Source: Thermoplasmata archaeon
GTDB lineage: Archaea; Thermoplasmatota; Thermoplasmata; Thermoplasmatales; Thermoplasmataceae
NCBI GenBank assembly: GCA_021806345.1
Contig: JAJZXP010000176.1
Location: forward strand, 1-14,195
Length of the DNA stretch: 14,195 nt
Reading direction: 5' to 3'
Shown here: positions 1-6,192 of the stretch, piece after piece
How the letters are laid out: each line of letters starts with the position of its first letter
Position numbering within the stretch: the first letter of the stretch is position 1
Notes under the pieces: model-generated
What the model saw: only the letters and a program-made list of their open reading frames with translations
What the model was told of the DNA's origin: nothing
The model's database searches: none
Program-made: the position numbers and the translations under genes

Positions 1-784
1 GCACATATGCCTCTGTTGACTTGAGTGAGGAATGACCCAATTGCAGCTGGACCTGCTTTATGTCCCTGCCCTCATTCAATAGTGCAGTTGCAACTGCATG
101 CCTGAAAGCATGAGAATGCATCCTTGGTACCCCGGATTTCTGCCCAATCTCTTTTATAATCATTCTTAATCTGTCAGGGGAAAGCCTTCCATTCCGCCCT
201 GCAAAAAATGAATTATCTACTGTAGGCCTGAACTTTAGCCATTTCTTTATCTCGTTCATAACGTCCCCCGATACAATTATCGTTCTGTTCTGTTCATTCT
301 TCTCAGCCCTGATGTATATACCGTTATCCATTACATCGGAAACATTGAGCCTTGCAACTTCTCCTATTCTGGCCCCTGTATAGGCAAGCACATACACAAG
401 AGATTTCCTGAAAGCCTGATCCGGAGGATTCTTCAGGGAATCCACATAATCAAACACCTTGCCCAGGTCTTCAGGAGAAGGTATCCATTGCTCTGCAGAT
501 TTCTTTCTCTTCAGTTTAGGGACAGTAATCTCTTTCCCAAGCATCTGCTGGAAGTGACGCAATGCCTGCAGCTGATTCTCTATGGTTTTATTGTTGCGCT
601 GCCTTGACCTTTGGAAATATACAAATGATACCACATCCTCCGGAGACGCCTTCAGGATGTCGAATCTCTTTGCCATGTATCTCAAAGATCTTATTGCTGC
701 CCGTGTGGTGGTTGCTTCGTAAGTTCCTGAACCAATTGCCCACATGCTAAATTCCTGAATCTTTGTTTCTAATTCACTGTTCAT
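1..784 (-). CDS. Tyrosine recombinase/integrase, C-terminus cut by window edge
   Basis: This gene has no stop inside the window. Its ATG at 784 overlaps the TGA of the upstream gene (ATGA), and 261 codons are visible. The N-terminal 100 residues look like a SAM-like core-binding domain. The catalytic domain shows every expected residue: Arg139 in TGARIGE, Lys162 in RAEKNE, His225 and Arg228 in HAFRH, His251 in LGHSS and the nucleophile Tyr260 in TEAYV. Enzymes of this family cut and rejoin DNA at short core sites through a 3'-phosphotyrosine link. The size and motif spacing fit a Xer-like or plasmid/provirus integrase of about 280 residues, so only the last few residues are missing. It is the distal gene of the small-gene operon, which suggests that it mobilises that element. 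A housekeeping Xer protein is less likely in this context. Confidence 0.93.
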   Translation of the reverse strand, partial: MNSELETKIQEFSMWAIGSGTYEATTTRAAIRSLRYMAKRFDILKASPEDVVSFVYFQRSRQRNNKTIENQLQALRHFQQMLGKEITVPKLKRKKSAEQWIPSPEDLGKVFDYVDSLKNPPDQAFRKSLVYVLAYTGARIGEVARLNVSDVMDNGIYIRAEKNEQNRTIIVSGDVMNEIKKWLKFRPTVDNSFFAGRNGRLSPDRLRMIIKEIGQKSGVPRMHSHAFRHAVATALLNEGRDIKQVQLQLGHSSLKSTEAYV

Positions 785-1146
785 TGCTTTATTCCCTCCC
801 ATTTAGGCAAAAACATGCCCTTGCCTTTCATGTACTCGTAACCATGCTTTTCCATTGCATTGCAGAGTGTTTTGAAATCTTCCACCTTTTTAACCATCTT
901 TATCTTTGCACCATCCACTGTTAGTCCGTACCTGGAAACCAGTTCCATAAGTCCCTGGTTGTCACCCGTTCTTATGGTATTAGATTCCGGATTGGATTGA
1001 CCTGCCTTCCATAAACCGAATGGTTCTATTGACCTCATCATGAGGAGCTTTGTTGCCTCTCCGTTCAGCTTTCCCTCCTGGACTATGTCGTTCACGATCT
1101 CCATCATTGCAACCATTTCCCTTACATATTTCTCAAAATTATCCAT
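781..1146 (-). CDS. Conserved-looking hypothetical protein, 121 aa, coupled to the integrase
   Basis: The function is not recognised. I place the start at ATG 1146 (MDNFEKYVREMV), because GAGGAGAG lies about 8 bases before it; an ATG at 1185 in the same frame has no such site and would overlap the small gene upstream. The N-terminal 30 residues are predicted helical, a middle linker is rich in Asn, Ser and Thr, and the C-terminal part alternates Lys-rich and aromatic residues and ends in GMFLPKWEGIKQ. No Cys cluster, membrane segment or enzyme motif is visible. The stop codon overlaps the integrase start by four bases, so the two are probably translationally coupled. An accessory role in recombination (for example a directionality factor) is possible but unsupported by any motif. 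Confidence 0.82.
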   Translation of the reverse strand: MDNFEKYVREMVAMMEIVNDIVQEGKLNGEATKLLMMRSIEPFGLWKAGQSNPESNTIRTGDNQGLMELVSRYGLTVDGAKIKMVKKVEDFKTLCNAMEKHGYEYMKGKGMFLPKWEGIKQ

Positions 1147-1147
1147 G

Positions 1148-1246
1148 CTATTTTCTCTCCTCTTCATTTTCACTGAATGAATCAAGCCTTGTCTGCGGCT
1201 GTTCCCTTCTTACGATTTTTAAAAGTTTCAATATATCGGTGCTCAT
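1148..1246 (-). CDS. Small gene, 32 aa, unknown function
   Basis: This ORF begins MSTDILKLLKIVRREQ and ends EEERK, with a TAG stop. It is credible despite its size for three reasons: its ATG overlaps the TGA of the zinc-finger gene (ATGA), GAGGTG lies about 8 bases upstream, and its stop lies one base before the next gene's ATG, leaving no unexplained gap. The first half is an amphipathic Leu/Ile/Lys helix and the second half is hydrophilic and acidic. A leader peptide for the downstream gene is an alternative to a functional small protein. Confidence 0.68.
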   Translation of the reverse strand: MSTDILKLLKIVRREQPQTRLDSFSENEEERK

Positions 1247-1566
1247 CTTAGCACCTCTAAAAGATCATCACGATCTATCTTCCTCAGGATCTCATCCCTG
1301 TGTTTCCTGATTGATATCAGGGCATTGTAAACCTGTCTTGGTTCATGGATCATAATAACCCTGGACTCTATGTATCCCATTTCGGCTGCCCTCTGCAATT
1401 CATTGAGATGGACATTTTCAAAGTGATCCTTGGCCTCCGGGGCAGATGTAAACAGTAGCCTGCAAACCTTGCATTTGTGTATGTATCTGTCCTTACCCGA
1501 TGGATCCTTTACCCTGAGGAAAAACACGGAAACTGTGTATTTGTATTTTGTAACATGATCTTTCAT
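1243..1566 (-). CDS. C2H2 zinc-finger protein, 107 aa
   Basis: A single classical C2H2-like finger is visible: Cys32 and Cys35 (HKCKVCRLLF), then His48 and His53 (AKDHFENVH), a C-x2-C-x12-H-x4-H pattern. The segment before it is basic and beta-rich, and the segment after it (residues 54-107) is predicted to be two or three charged helices. Small single-finger proteins of this kind are common in archaeal viruses and plasmids, where they are thought to bind DNA. The ATG at 1566 is preceded by GGAGG with good spacing and overlaps the stop of the 32-codon gene upstream. The Zn-binding assignment rests on the visible residues; the role as an element-encoded regulator is inferred. Confidence 0.88.
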   Translation of the reverse strand: MKDHVTKYKYTVSVFFLRVKDPSGKDRYIHKCKVCRLLFTSAPEAKDHFENVHLNELQRAAEMGYIESRVIMIHEPRQVYNALISIRKHRDEILRKIDRDDLLEVLR

Positions 1567-1661
1567 AGCGTATCCTCCATTGAAATGGGCAATACCATGA
1601 AGAACGGGCCAATCTGCAATTCCATTGTATCTCTCTGTATATTCCTGTTTTTCATTTCCAT
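1563..1661 (-). CDS. Small gene, 32 aa, unknown function
   Basis: The ATG at 1661 shares one base with the preceding TAA (TAATG) and has GGAGG seven bases upstream. Its TGA overlaps the ATG of the zinc-finger gene. The peptide begins MEMKNRNIQRDTMELQ and contains a short hydrophobic stretch (IGPFFMVLPI). These junctions match every other junction in the operon, which is the main reason to accept it. It resembles no family I know. It could act only as a translational bridge between its neighbours. Confidence 0.66.
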   Translation of the reverse strand: MEMKNRNIQRDTMELQIGPFFMVLPISMEDTL

Positions 1662-1822
1662 TAAAATTCCTCCAGTTTTGTAATTTTTACAGGATTCTTA
1701 TCCCTCTGGCAGATATCATATACTAACTTCGCAAATTGTGCCCTTTTTTCAGATGCAAGGGGCGGTGTTTCAGTCATACCCATCTCTCTCCTTGCGATCT
1801 GGATGGCTTCCTGCATGTTCAT
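1661..1822 (-). CDS. Small hypothetical protein, 53 aa
   Basis: The likely start is ATG 1822 (MNMQEAIQIARREMGM). It overlaps the zinc-ribbon gene's TGA by four bases and has GGAGG eight bases upstream. The frame stays open to 1912, but starting there would overlap the upstream gene deeply without a ribosome site. The protein is charged and largely helical (residues 3-15 and 26-41), with a polar Thr/Pro break at about residues 17-21. It has no metal-binding cluster or membrane segment, and its function is unknown. Confidence 0.75.
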   Translation of the reverse strand: MNMQEAIQIARREMGMTETPPLASEKRAQFAKLVYDICQRDKNPVKITKLEEF

Positions 1823-2037
1823 TCCAGAGCCTCCAGTTCTATCCTGTTCTTGCAGGGATGGCACCTGACTGTACCGGCCTTCCTGGTCATTCTTTCCCAT
1901 GTGTGGCCGCACTTGTTGCAGGTTACCATAACACCGGTCTTCTTCCTTCCAGGATGCTTCATCTTCTTCATTTCTTCCATAAAATTCTCTATTGCACCCT
2001 TGGGAAGAATCAGGTTACCATTATCATCGTACATCAT
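1819..2037 (-). CDS. Zinc-ribbon protein, 72 aa
   Basis: Two Cys pairs (CNKCGHTW and CHPCKN), about 17 residues apart, form a typical treble-clef or zinc-ribbon knuckle in the C-terminal half. The N-terminal 35 residues are polar and include a Met/Lys/Glu-rich helix (MEEMKKMKH). Such proteins usually bind nucleic acid or act as adaptors. ATG 2037 overlaps the upstream TGA, and AAGGAGG lies seven bases before it; a second in-frame ATG follows directly. The operon position beside a C2H2 protein and an integrase fits a provirus or plasmid regulator. Fold assignment is good; biological role is not known. Confidence 0.85.
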   Translation of the reverse strand: MMYDDNGNLILPKGAIENFMEEMKKMKHPGRKKTGVMVTCNKCGHTWERMTRKAGTVRCHPCKNRIELEALE

Positions 2038-2417
2038 GCTGTGACCTCCTTTGTTTCGACTATTCTGTTTTTAACCTTCCAGTAGGCCATTTCATAATTG
2101 GACTGAGAGCATTTCTGATATGCCCACCATTTCTTTCCATCCTTATCTGAAAGTCCACCATCATGGGGATAACCAAGCCAAGTCCCGACGATCTCAAGAT
2201 GACCTTTTGGGAGACCAAGGCATTTATAACTTTTCAAAGCAGTCTCTTTTATGAGTTCCTCAATTTCTCCACCCATGTCGGTTGTAAGAACTATCTCGCC
2301 CGGTGATGAGTTCTCTTTATTCTCGTCACTTTTAGGTTTTGCGTGATATAATGAGCCTATTCCCATTTTTATGGAAAGGGACGTTGTGATATCCTCTCCA
2401 CATATTGAGCAATTCAT
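2034..2417 (-). CDS. Hypothetical protein with N-terminal CxxC, 127 aa
   Basis: The protein opens with MNCSICGEDI, one CxxC knuckle at Cys3/Cys6. His25, Cys66 and Cys103 are other possible ligands, so a metal site is possible but not certain. A flexible Lys/Asn/Ser stretch spans residues 28-40, and the C-terminal half is rich in Trp and Tyr (WLGYPHDGG, KKWWAYQKC, YEMAYWKVKN). I recognise no family. ATG 2417 overlaps the previous stop and GGAGGTG precedes it, so the start is well supported. It sits mid-operon with the zinc ribbon and probably belongs to the same mobile element. Confidence 0.8.
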   Translation of the reverse strand: MNCSICGEDITTSLSIKMGIGSLYHAKPKSDENKENSSPGEIVLTTDMGGEIEELIKETALKSYKCLGLPKGHLEIVGTWLGYPHDGGLSDKDGKKWWAYQKCSQSNYEMAYWKVKNRIVETKEVTA

Positions 2418-2695
2418 TGAAACACCTCCTTCACAATCTTTCTGGACGCTTTCTCATATTTGAGTCCGTAATAGTCAACAAGATTTGCCTGGATTATGAT
2501 CCATCTCTCCAGTGAATCAGAGTCCTGTCTGATCTTCTTATCCAGTAGAAGACTCTTAAGGGTCAGATCAGCATCTGTCAACTTGTGGTACAGTTCTATC
2601 CTTGTTCTTTCCTTCCTGGCATTCCAAAAATTTAATGCCTTCCAGGGAAATAGCCATGTGAGCCTAGTCAACTCACTTATTTTTTTATGTTCCAT
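2414..2695 (-). CDS. Hypothetical protein, 93 aa
   Basis: The chosen start is ATG 2695 (MEHKKISELTRLTW). GGAGG lies about ten bases upstream, and this start lies one base after the RHH gene's TAA. A longer frame to 2719 would overlap that gene without its own ribosome site. The sequence is mainly helical, with Trp-rich residues 15-25 (WLFPWKALNFW) and two Arg/Lys-rich helices. The aromatic patch is too short and broken to be a membrane segment. No known family was recognised. Its place directly after the RHH regulator suggests that it is the first effector gene of the operon. Confidence 0.78.
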   Translation of the reverse strand: MEHKKISELTRLTWLFPWKALNFWNARKERTRIELYHKLTDADLTLKSLLLDKKIRQDSDSLERWIIIQANLVDYYGLKYEKASRKIVKEVFQ

Positions 2696-2696
2696 T

Positions 2697-2861
2697 TTAA
2701 AGGACCTCCGAGTCGGCAAGAAGTTCCATCAAAACATCATTGAATGATACCTGTTTCCGCTCTTTCTTCTCAAGTTCTATTTTTCTTTCGAATAGTTTAT
2801 TGTAAACTTCCGGTAGCACTCTTATCTGCATTGATTTCTCTCCTGTCGACTGTGTCGACAT
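2697..2861 (-). CDS. Ribbon-helix-helix transcription regulator, 54 aa
   Basis: This is a short RHH/CopG-like protein. A basic strand (MQIRVLPEVY, residues 11-20) is followed by helix A (YNKLFERKIELEKK) and helix B (SFNDVLMELLADSEVL). RHH dimers insert the paired strands into the major groove and usually repress their own operons. ATG 2861 starts the gene; its first codons contain two GTCGAC repeats that may be operator sites. It is the promoter-proximal gene of the minus-strand operon reaching the integrase and is divergent from another RHH gene at 2922, so it is the obvious candidate repressor of the element. An antitoxin role is possible, but no toxin-like partner is recognisable. Confidence 0.84.
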   Translation of the reverse strand: MSTQSTGEKSMQIRVLPEVYNKLFERKIELEKKERKQVSFNDVLMELLADSEVL

Positions 2862-2905
2862 AGTTAATCACTCTCCGTTAATAAATCTGTCGATGACATT
2901 GACAT
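2844..2905. promoter_or_regulatory. Divergent promoter with repeated TGTCGA boxes
   Basis: TGTCGA occurs at 2844-2849, 2853-2858 and 2888-2893. The second copy is part of the perfect palindrome TGTCGACA, and the third forms the inverted repeat TGTC-GAT-GACA (2888-2898). A direct repeat TGACATTGACAT follows at 2894-2905. TATA-like stretches for both directions (around 2876-2884 and 2909-2916) lie among them. Two RHH genes flank this region, so these are probably their operators. Confidence 0.5.
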
Positions 2906-2921
2906 AGTCTTTAAATGCGAC

Positions 2922-3110
2922 ATGAAATTATCCTTAGTATTGCCAGGTAAGAAGGGAGAGCCCCAAGCTAAATTTCCACAAGTAAGAGTGGATAAGGAAA
3001 CGTACGAAAAACTCAGAAAATTGAGATTTAAACTTGAACTAGAAACCATGGATGAAGTTATTTCCTGGTTGTTAAAGCATGAAGCAGATAATGAAGAGGA
3101 TAAATCTTGA
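2922..3110 (+). CDS. Ribbon-helix-helix transcription regulator, 62 aa
   Basis: An RHH pattern is clear after residue 16: the strand KFPQVRVDKE, helix A (ETYEKLRKLRFKLEL) and helix B (TMDEVISWLLKHEAD), followed by an acidic tail. The gene is divergent from the other RHH regulator and shares a 60-bp promoter region with it. The start is uncertain. ATG 2922 has no ribosome site and sits only about 8 bp after the TTTAAA box at 2910-2915. A leaderless TTG at 2940 (protein starting PGKKGEPQ) would fit that box better and keeps the whole fold. It probably controls one or both divergent promoters. Confidence 0.8.
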   Translation: MKLSLVLPGKKGEPQAKFPQVRVDKETYEKLRKLRFKLELETMDEVISWLLKHEADNEEDKS

Positions 3111-3504
3111 TCTCTATTTCTCCCAGCCATATGAAGAAAAATCGCGATACTGGGCCAATGCGTTTTCATAACTTTTGAAATACGCACCACCATCCACATC
3201 TGTTGGAGATTGACCTGGACACAAACGAATGGATCTTGGTACTTTGCGGTTTTTAACAGTATTCAGTTGTAGAGAATTTAATTAACTCCCCCTATTTTGA
3301 TCTCTCCATGATATTCTATAAAAAAGATAGAAGTTGCCGCACAACTTCGTCGCAAGGCCCTTCTGGGATGACCTCTATATCATCTAATCTCTCTTTTGTA
3401 GCTGAATTTTTTCATAAAGTTTTCATATTTTTATTCACTCTGTATCATTCTATAGAGATATAAAGAGATGCTCATAATTAAATCTTTTATACCCTTAGAT
3501 ATAT
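3111..3504. other. Gene-free gap with one hairpin
   Basis: No ORF with a start, ribosome site and protein-like sequence was found on either strand. The visible structures are the 3330-3348 inverted repeat and, near the right end, the AT-rich promoter of the broken RHH gene (AATTAAAT at about 3476-3483, 25 bp before its ATG). A minus-strand stretch around 3310-3400 reads as a short protein-like frame ending LLSFL but has no usable start. It may be a gene remnant. Confidence 0.5.
3330..3348. repeat. Perfect inverted repeat, 7-bp arms
   Basis: GAAGTTG and CAACTTC flank a five-base CCGCA loop. It lies in an otherwise gene-free gap, about 175 bp upstream of the broken RHH gene. It has no T-run directly after it on either strand, so it is not a clear terminator. 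It could be a protein-binding site or a hairpin in a small RNA. Confidence 0.4.
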
Positions 3505-3672
3505 ATGGTAACCCGCGGAGAGAAATTGAATGTCCTAATTCCAGAGGGTATGATGAAACAAGTTCACGAAATAATGGAAAAGGATCCTTCTTGGATATTT
3601 GTCTAGGAATTTATTAGACAAGCAGTGTCTGAGAAAATTGATAGATGGAATAGGGATCATGCGGTGAGGTGA
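3505..3672 (+). pseudogene. RHH regulator interrupted by one in-frame TAG
   Basis: The frame opens at ATG 3505 (MVTRGEKLNVLIPEGMM) and runs 55 sense or nonsense codons to TGA 3672. It has a single TAG at 3604-3606 in place of codon 34. Both sides match an RHH protein: strand KLNVLIPEG and helix A before the stop, then helix B (EFIRQAVSEKIDRW) after it. Family members usually have Ser just before EFIR, so a TCG or TCA to TAG change is likely. Its TGA overlaps the GTG of the TcmP-like gene (GTGA), showing an intact operon layout and probably a recent mutation. TAG ends other genes here, so it is unlikely to be read as an amino acid. Confidence 0.75.
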
Positions 3673-4637
3673 ATTTATTGGGAAAGAAGAAAGATGATTT
3701 TACTTGGTTGTCAGAGCGTATTGATATTTTAACAAAGAATAAAACATTCAATCAGATAAACTCTGGAAATGTATCTTATATTCCTACTTTTAGAACTGGA
3801 GCTTGGACTATTATGAAAGAAATGATACTTCCGTATTATTCTCCAAAATACATCCAGATTATGAGAAACCAGCCTCATATTAGTCAACTAAACTACCTGG
3901 ATTTATTTTCAGGGTCCGGAGTAATAGAGATTGAGGGGCTCAAAAGATATTATTTGGGCTCTCCGTTAATTGTGACAAAAACTATAACTGAAAAATTTGA
4001 TAAGTATTATTTCTTTGAAAAAGACAGCGCTAAAACTAGCCAGCTCAATAAATTACTTGATGGTGAAGAAAATGTGATCATTAAAACAGGTGACTGCAAT
4101 GAATTGGTAGATTCTGTATTGAAACAGATTAGTGGAATTGGTAGTCACTCTCTAATTTTTATTGATCCATTCGCCATGGAAATAGATTTTAAAACCATCA
4201 GAAAATTTGCTGGAATTGGTTGCGATTTTGTGATTACAGTTTCAACCGAAGAAATTTTTAGGGCAGTAAGACAATGGTTTGCAAATCCAGACAATAACAG
4301 TACAAAAACAGACAGCTTTTTTGGCGGAGAAGAATGGAAAATTGAACTTAAAGACATAAAAAATGATGAGGAAATTTTTGACTATTATTCCCAAAAAATA
4401 GTACAATACGCTTTCAAAAAAACTCCGAGAAGCACCAAAGTAAAAAAGACAGTTGGAGGACGCCATTATTTTATACTTTTCACATCTACTGGAGGGAAAG
4501 GGGAGAAACCTGAATTTTTTAAAATTATTGACACTTTTAATAGTCGAATTGAAAGATTGAACGGCGATGAGATCTCAAGGTATCTAGAGCATTATGTGGA
4601 AGGTGGTGGTACCTCTTTATCCGGTTTCTTTAGTTAG
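3669..4637 (+). CDS. TcmP-like three-Cys-motif partner protein, 322 aa
   Basis: The protein matches what I know of the TcmP family. YLDLFSGSG (about residues 76-84) resembles the family's DLFAGPG nucleotide or SAM-binding-like loop, YYLGSPLIV follows, and LIFIDPFAMEIDFKTI (about residues 163-178) fits the family's IDPY/F motif. The layout is like a Rossmann methyltransferase, but no activity is established. TcmP proteins are named for occurring beside a three-Cys, radical-SAM-like protein. Here the converging neighbour is a SplB-like radical SAM protein, and the two stop codons interlock in TTAG at 4634-4637. The start is GTG 3669, overlapping the broken RHH gene's stop. A DNA or nucleotide modification role is an inference. 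Confidence 0.8.
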   Translation: MNLLGKKKDDFTWLSERIDILTKNKTFNQINSGNVSYIPTFRTGAWTIMKEMILPYYSPKYIQIMRNQPHISQLNYLDLFSGSGVIEIEGLKRYYLGSPLIVTKTITEKFDKYYFFEKDSAKTSQLNKLLDGEENVIIKTGDCNELVDSVLKQISGIGSHSLIFIDPFAMEIDFKTIRKFAGIGCDFVITVSTEEIFRAVRQWFANPDNNSTKTDSFFGGEEWKIELKDIKNDEEIFDYYSQKIVQYAFKKTPRSTKVKKTVGGRHYFILFTSTGGKGEKPEFFKIIDTFNSRIERLNGDEISRYLEHYVEGGGTSLSGFFS

Positions 4638-5668
4638 TTTGATTTCTTATGTTCTTTCCACCATCTCCCTTTCATCCCATATTTCAATAAAATTTTGTGA
4701 AATTTTTTCTCCATTGCTACGTCAAATCCTTCAAGCATAATAGGCTCATTCAGGGCAACTTCAAGTTCCTTGATGTTCGATCCCCTAGTATGTAAGGATT
4801 CTCCATAGATGAAATCAGGTTTAAAATCAGCTATATTTTTTACTATCTCTTCAACATCACTTGATGGATGTGGCCTTATCTTGAGCGAAGGCATTACAGG
4901 AGCTATGATTATTCCAGCTTTTAAGCCCCTCTTCTTTGCTTCTCTTATGATATCTATCCTTGCCTCAGGCCCAGCTACTCTTGGTTCCATCATACGGGAT
5001 AATTCGTGATTCATTGTGGCAACCGAAACCTGTATTCTTACCTGGTCACTATATTTTGAATAAATATCAAAATCTTTCTTAACAAGCGGGGATCTTGTCT
5101 GGACACAGAGTTTAACTCCATTTTCAAGTGCTGCAGAAATAATCTTTCTGGTGATTGGTGTCAGTTGAGGCAGATAGGCGTCATGGGTTGAAGACATCAT
5201 AACTTCTATGCCAGCCCATCTTTTCCAGTTTGTCTTCTCTATCACCTCATCAATATTCTCCGGAGTGTAGAAGTAATTTCCCCAAGACCTGTTAACAAGT
5301 TTTCCTGCACGTTTAACGCCATATCTTTTGTTTATGCTGTCGACATAACAAAATCTGCATGCGTGTGTACAACCCACAGCGAAGTTAAGTGACCAGCCAT
5401 CCGAGAGTTCTTTGCCAACGCCTCCTTTCTCCACCCAGGTTAGTTTTGATGGTTTTATCAGCGGAGGATTTATTTTGTAAGTACCAAGGGCAACTTTCCT
5501 CATGTCCTTGTCGAACAGATAATCATCTACACTTTCATATTCTGCTTTGATCTTCTCAATCTTCTGTTTTCTCATGGTTTGCCATGCTTTGACTGCAGCC
5601 ATATGATATCTTTCTTTTTCGAGATTTTTCTGCTCAATTTCTACCATTTTTAAATCTGTATTAAACAT
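4634..5668 (-). CDS. SplB-like radical SAM protein, 344 aa
   Basis: The motif GCTHACRFCYVDS carries the CxxxCxxC triad (Cys100, Cys104, Cys107) that binds the 4Fe-4S cluster cleaving S-adenosylmethionine into a 5'-deoxyadenosyl radical. Later signatures fit the SplB/COG1533 group: STHDAYLP, KLCVQTRSPLVKKD, VSVATMN and EPRVAGPEARID. The type member repairs spore photoproduct in DNA, but most relatives have unknown substrates, and this protein has a charged N-terminal helix of about 45 residues in front. It faces the TcmP-like gene tail to tail with a 4-bp overlap. A TTTAAAATAATA box lies 10-20 bp before ATG 5668; ATG 5647 is an alternative start. Confidence 0.86.
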   Translation of the reverse strand: MFNTDLKMVEIEQKNLEKERYHMAAVKAWQTMRKQKIEKIKAEYESVDDYLFDKDMRKVALGTYKINPPLIKPSKLTWVEKGGVGKELSDGWSLNFAVGCTHACRFCYVDSINKRYGVKRAGKLVNRSWGNYFYTPENIDEVIEKTNWKRWAGIEVMMSSTHDAYLPQLTPITRKIISAALENGVKLCVQTRSPLVKKDFDIYSKYSDQVRIQVSVATMNHELSRMMEPRVAGPEARIDIIREAKKRGLKAGIIIAPVMPSLKIRPHPSSDVEEIVKNIADFKPDFIYGESLHTRGSNIKELEVALNEPIMLEGFDVAMEKKFHKILLKYGMKGRWWKEHKKSN

Positions 5669-5709
5669 GTCTTACCTGTTTAAAATAATATCCTAAGGAA
5701 TTAGCCATT

Positions 5710-5874
5710 TCAACGGTCATCCAAGGTCTCTTCCAATTTCTGCATTGCTTTATCCTCAATCTCAGATGATATACTTACTGCCTCATCTAGGGATTTGGCT
5801 CTCTTTATTTTCCTAGCAAGCCTCAGGCTTGTTTTTATGTATCCGTTCATAAATTCCAGATCAAATTTATTCAT
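5710..5874 (-). CDS. Small helical hypothetical protein, 54 aa
   Basis: The ATG at 5874 overlaps the TGA of the upstream gene (ATGA), so the two form a translationally coupled pair. The protein is almost entirely helical and strongly charged, with a basic patch (RLARKIKRAK, residues 18-27) followed by acidic, Glu/Asp-rich residues up to the C-terminal DDR. There are no cysteines or hydrophobic segments. It could be a small nucleic-acid-binding or antitoxin-like protein, but I see no family signature. The gap to the radical SAM gene is about 40 bp and contains that gene's promoter-like sequence. Confidence 0.62.
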   Translation of the reverse strand: MNKFDLEFMNGYIKTSLRLARKIKRAKSLDEAVSISSEIEDKAMQKLEETLDDR

Positions 5875-6101
5875 AACAGTATCGACTCTTCCGTCTTTTT
5901 GAACAACTCCCTTATGTTGCTTATGAAATCTTCATAATCACTGCTCTGTCTTGCAGCATCCTCAATTAGCTCTCTGTCATGTTCGGCACGGTCATTCCAA
6001 CCTGCTCTGTATCCATTCTTCCTCAGAGCTTTCTCGTGCTCTGTCATGGTATCCAATGTTTTCTGTTCTCTCATCAGACCTGTTAAATTTGTATACAGCA
6101 T
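5871..6101 (-). CDS. Hypothetical protein, 76 aa
   Basis: The protein is hydrophilic and helical, with a central segment (RKNGYRAGWNDRAEHDRELIED) that may form a helical hairpin, and an acidic tail ending EESILL. It has no recognised family. The start is uncertain between ATG 6101 and ATG 6074; the latter has AGGT close upstream. The stop overlaps the start of the 54-aa gene, so they are probably one two-gene unit. A TTAAAT box (about 6138-6147), overlapped by the inverted repeat at 6145-6164, lies at promoter distance. It may be an element-borne small protein. Confidence 0.62.
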   Translation of the reverse strand: MLYTNLTGLMREQKTLDTMTEHEKALRKNGYRAGWNDRAEHDRELIEDAARQSSDYEDFISNIRELFKKTEESILL

Positions 6102-6144
6102 ATGTTTTGTGGATGCCCTGAAAAATGAGAAAAAAGAGAATTTA

Positions 6145-6164
6145 AGGATATGGAAAGATATCCT
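6145..6164. promoter_or_regulatory. Inverted repeat AGGATAT-N6-ATATCCT
   Basis: Seven-base arms flank GGAAAG. The repeat overlaps a TATA-like sequence (GAATTTAAGG on the plus strand) about 40 bp before the start of the 76-aa gene. It also lies about 30 bp after the end of an RHH gene on the same strand. A regulator site is the likelier reading; a hairpin at the transcript end of the RHH gene is the alternative. Confidence 0.4.
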
Positions 6165-6192
6165 GCCCCCTCTTCATAATGTTAAAAACTTT

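Noticed and set aside
1736..2085. Two plus-strand frames of about 100 codons
   Set aside because: They oppose the zinc-ribbon gene and its neighbours, whose overlapping starts and ribosome sites support the minus strand.
2864..3199. 111-codon minus-strand frame opposite the RHH gene
   Set aside because: It is antisense to a clear RHH gene, Ser-rich in the way of a shadow frame, and has no ribosome site or promoter.
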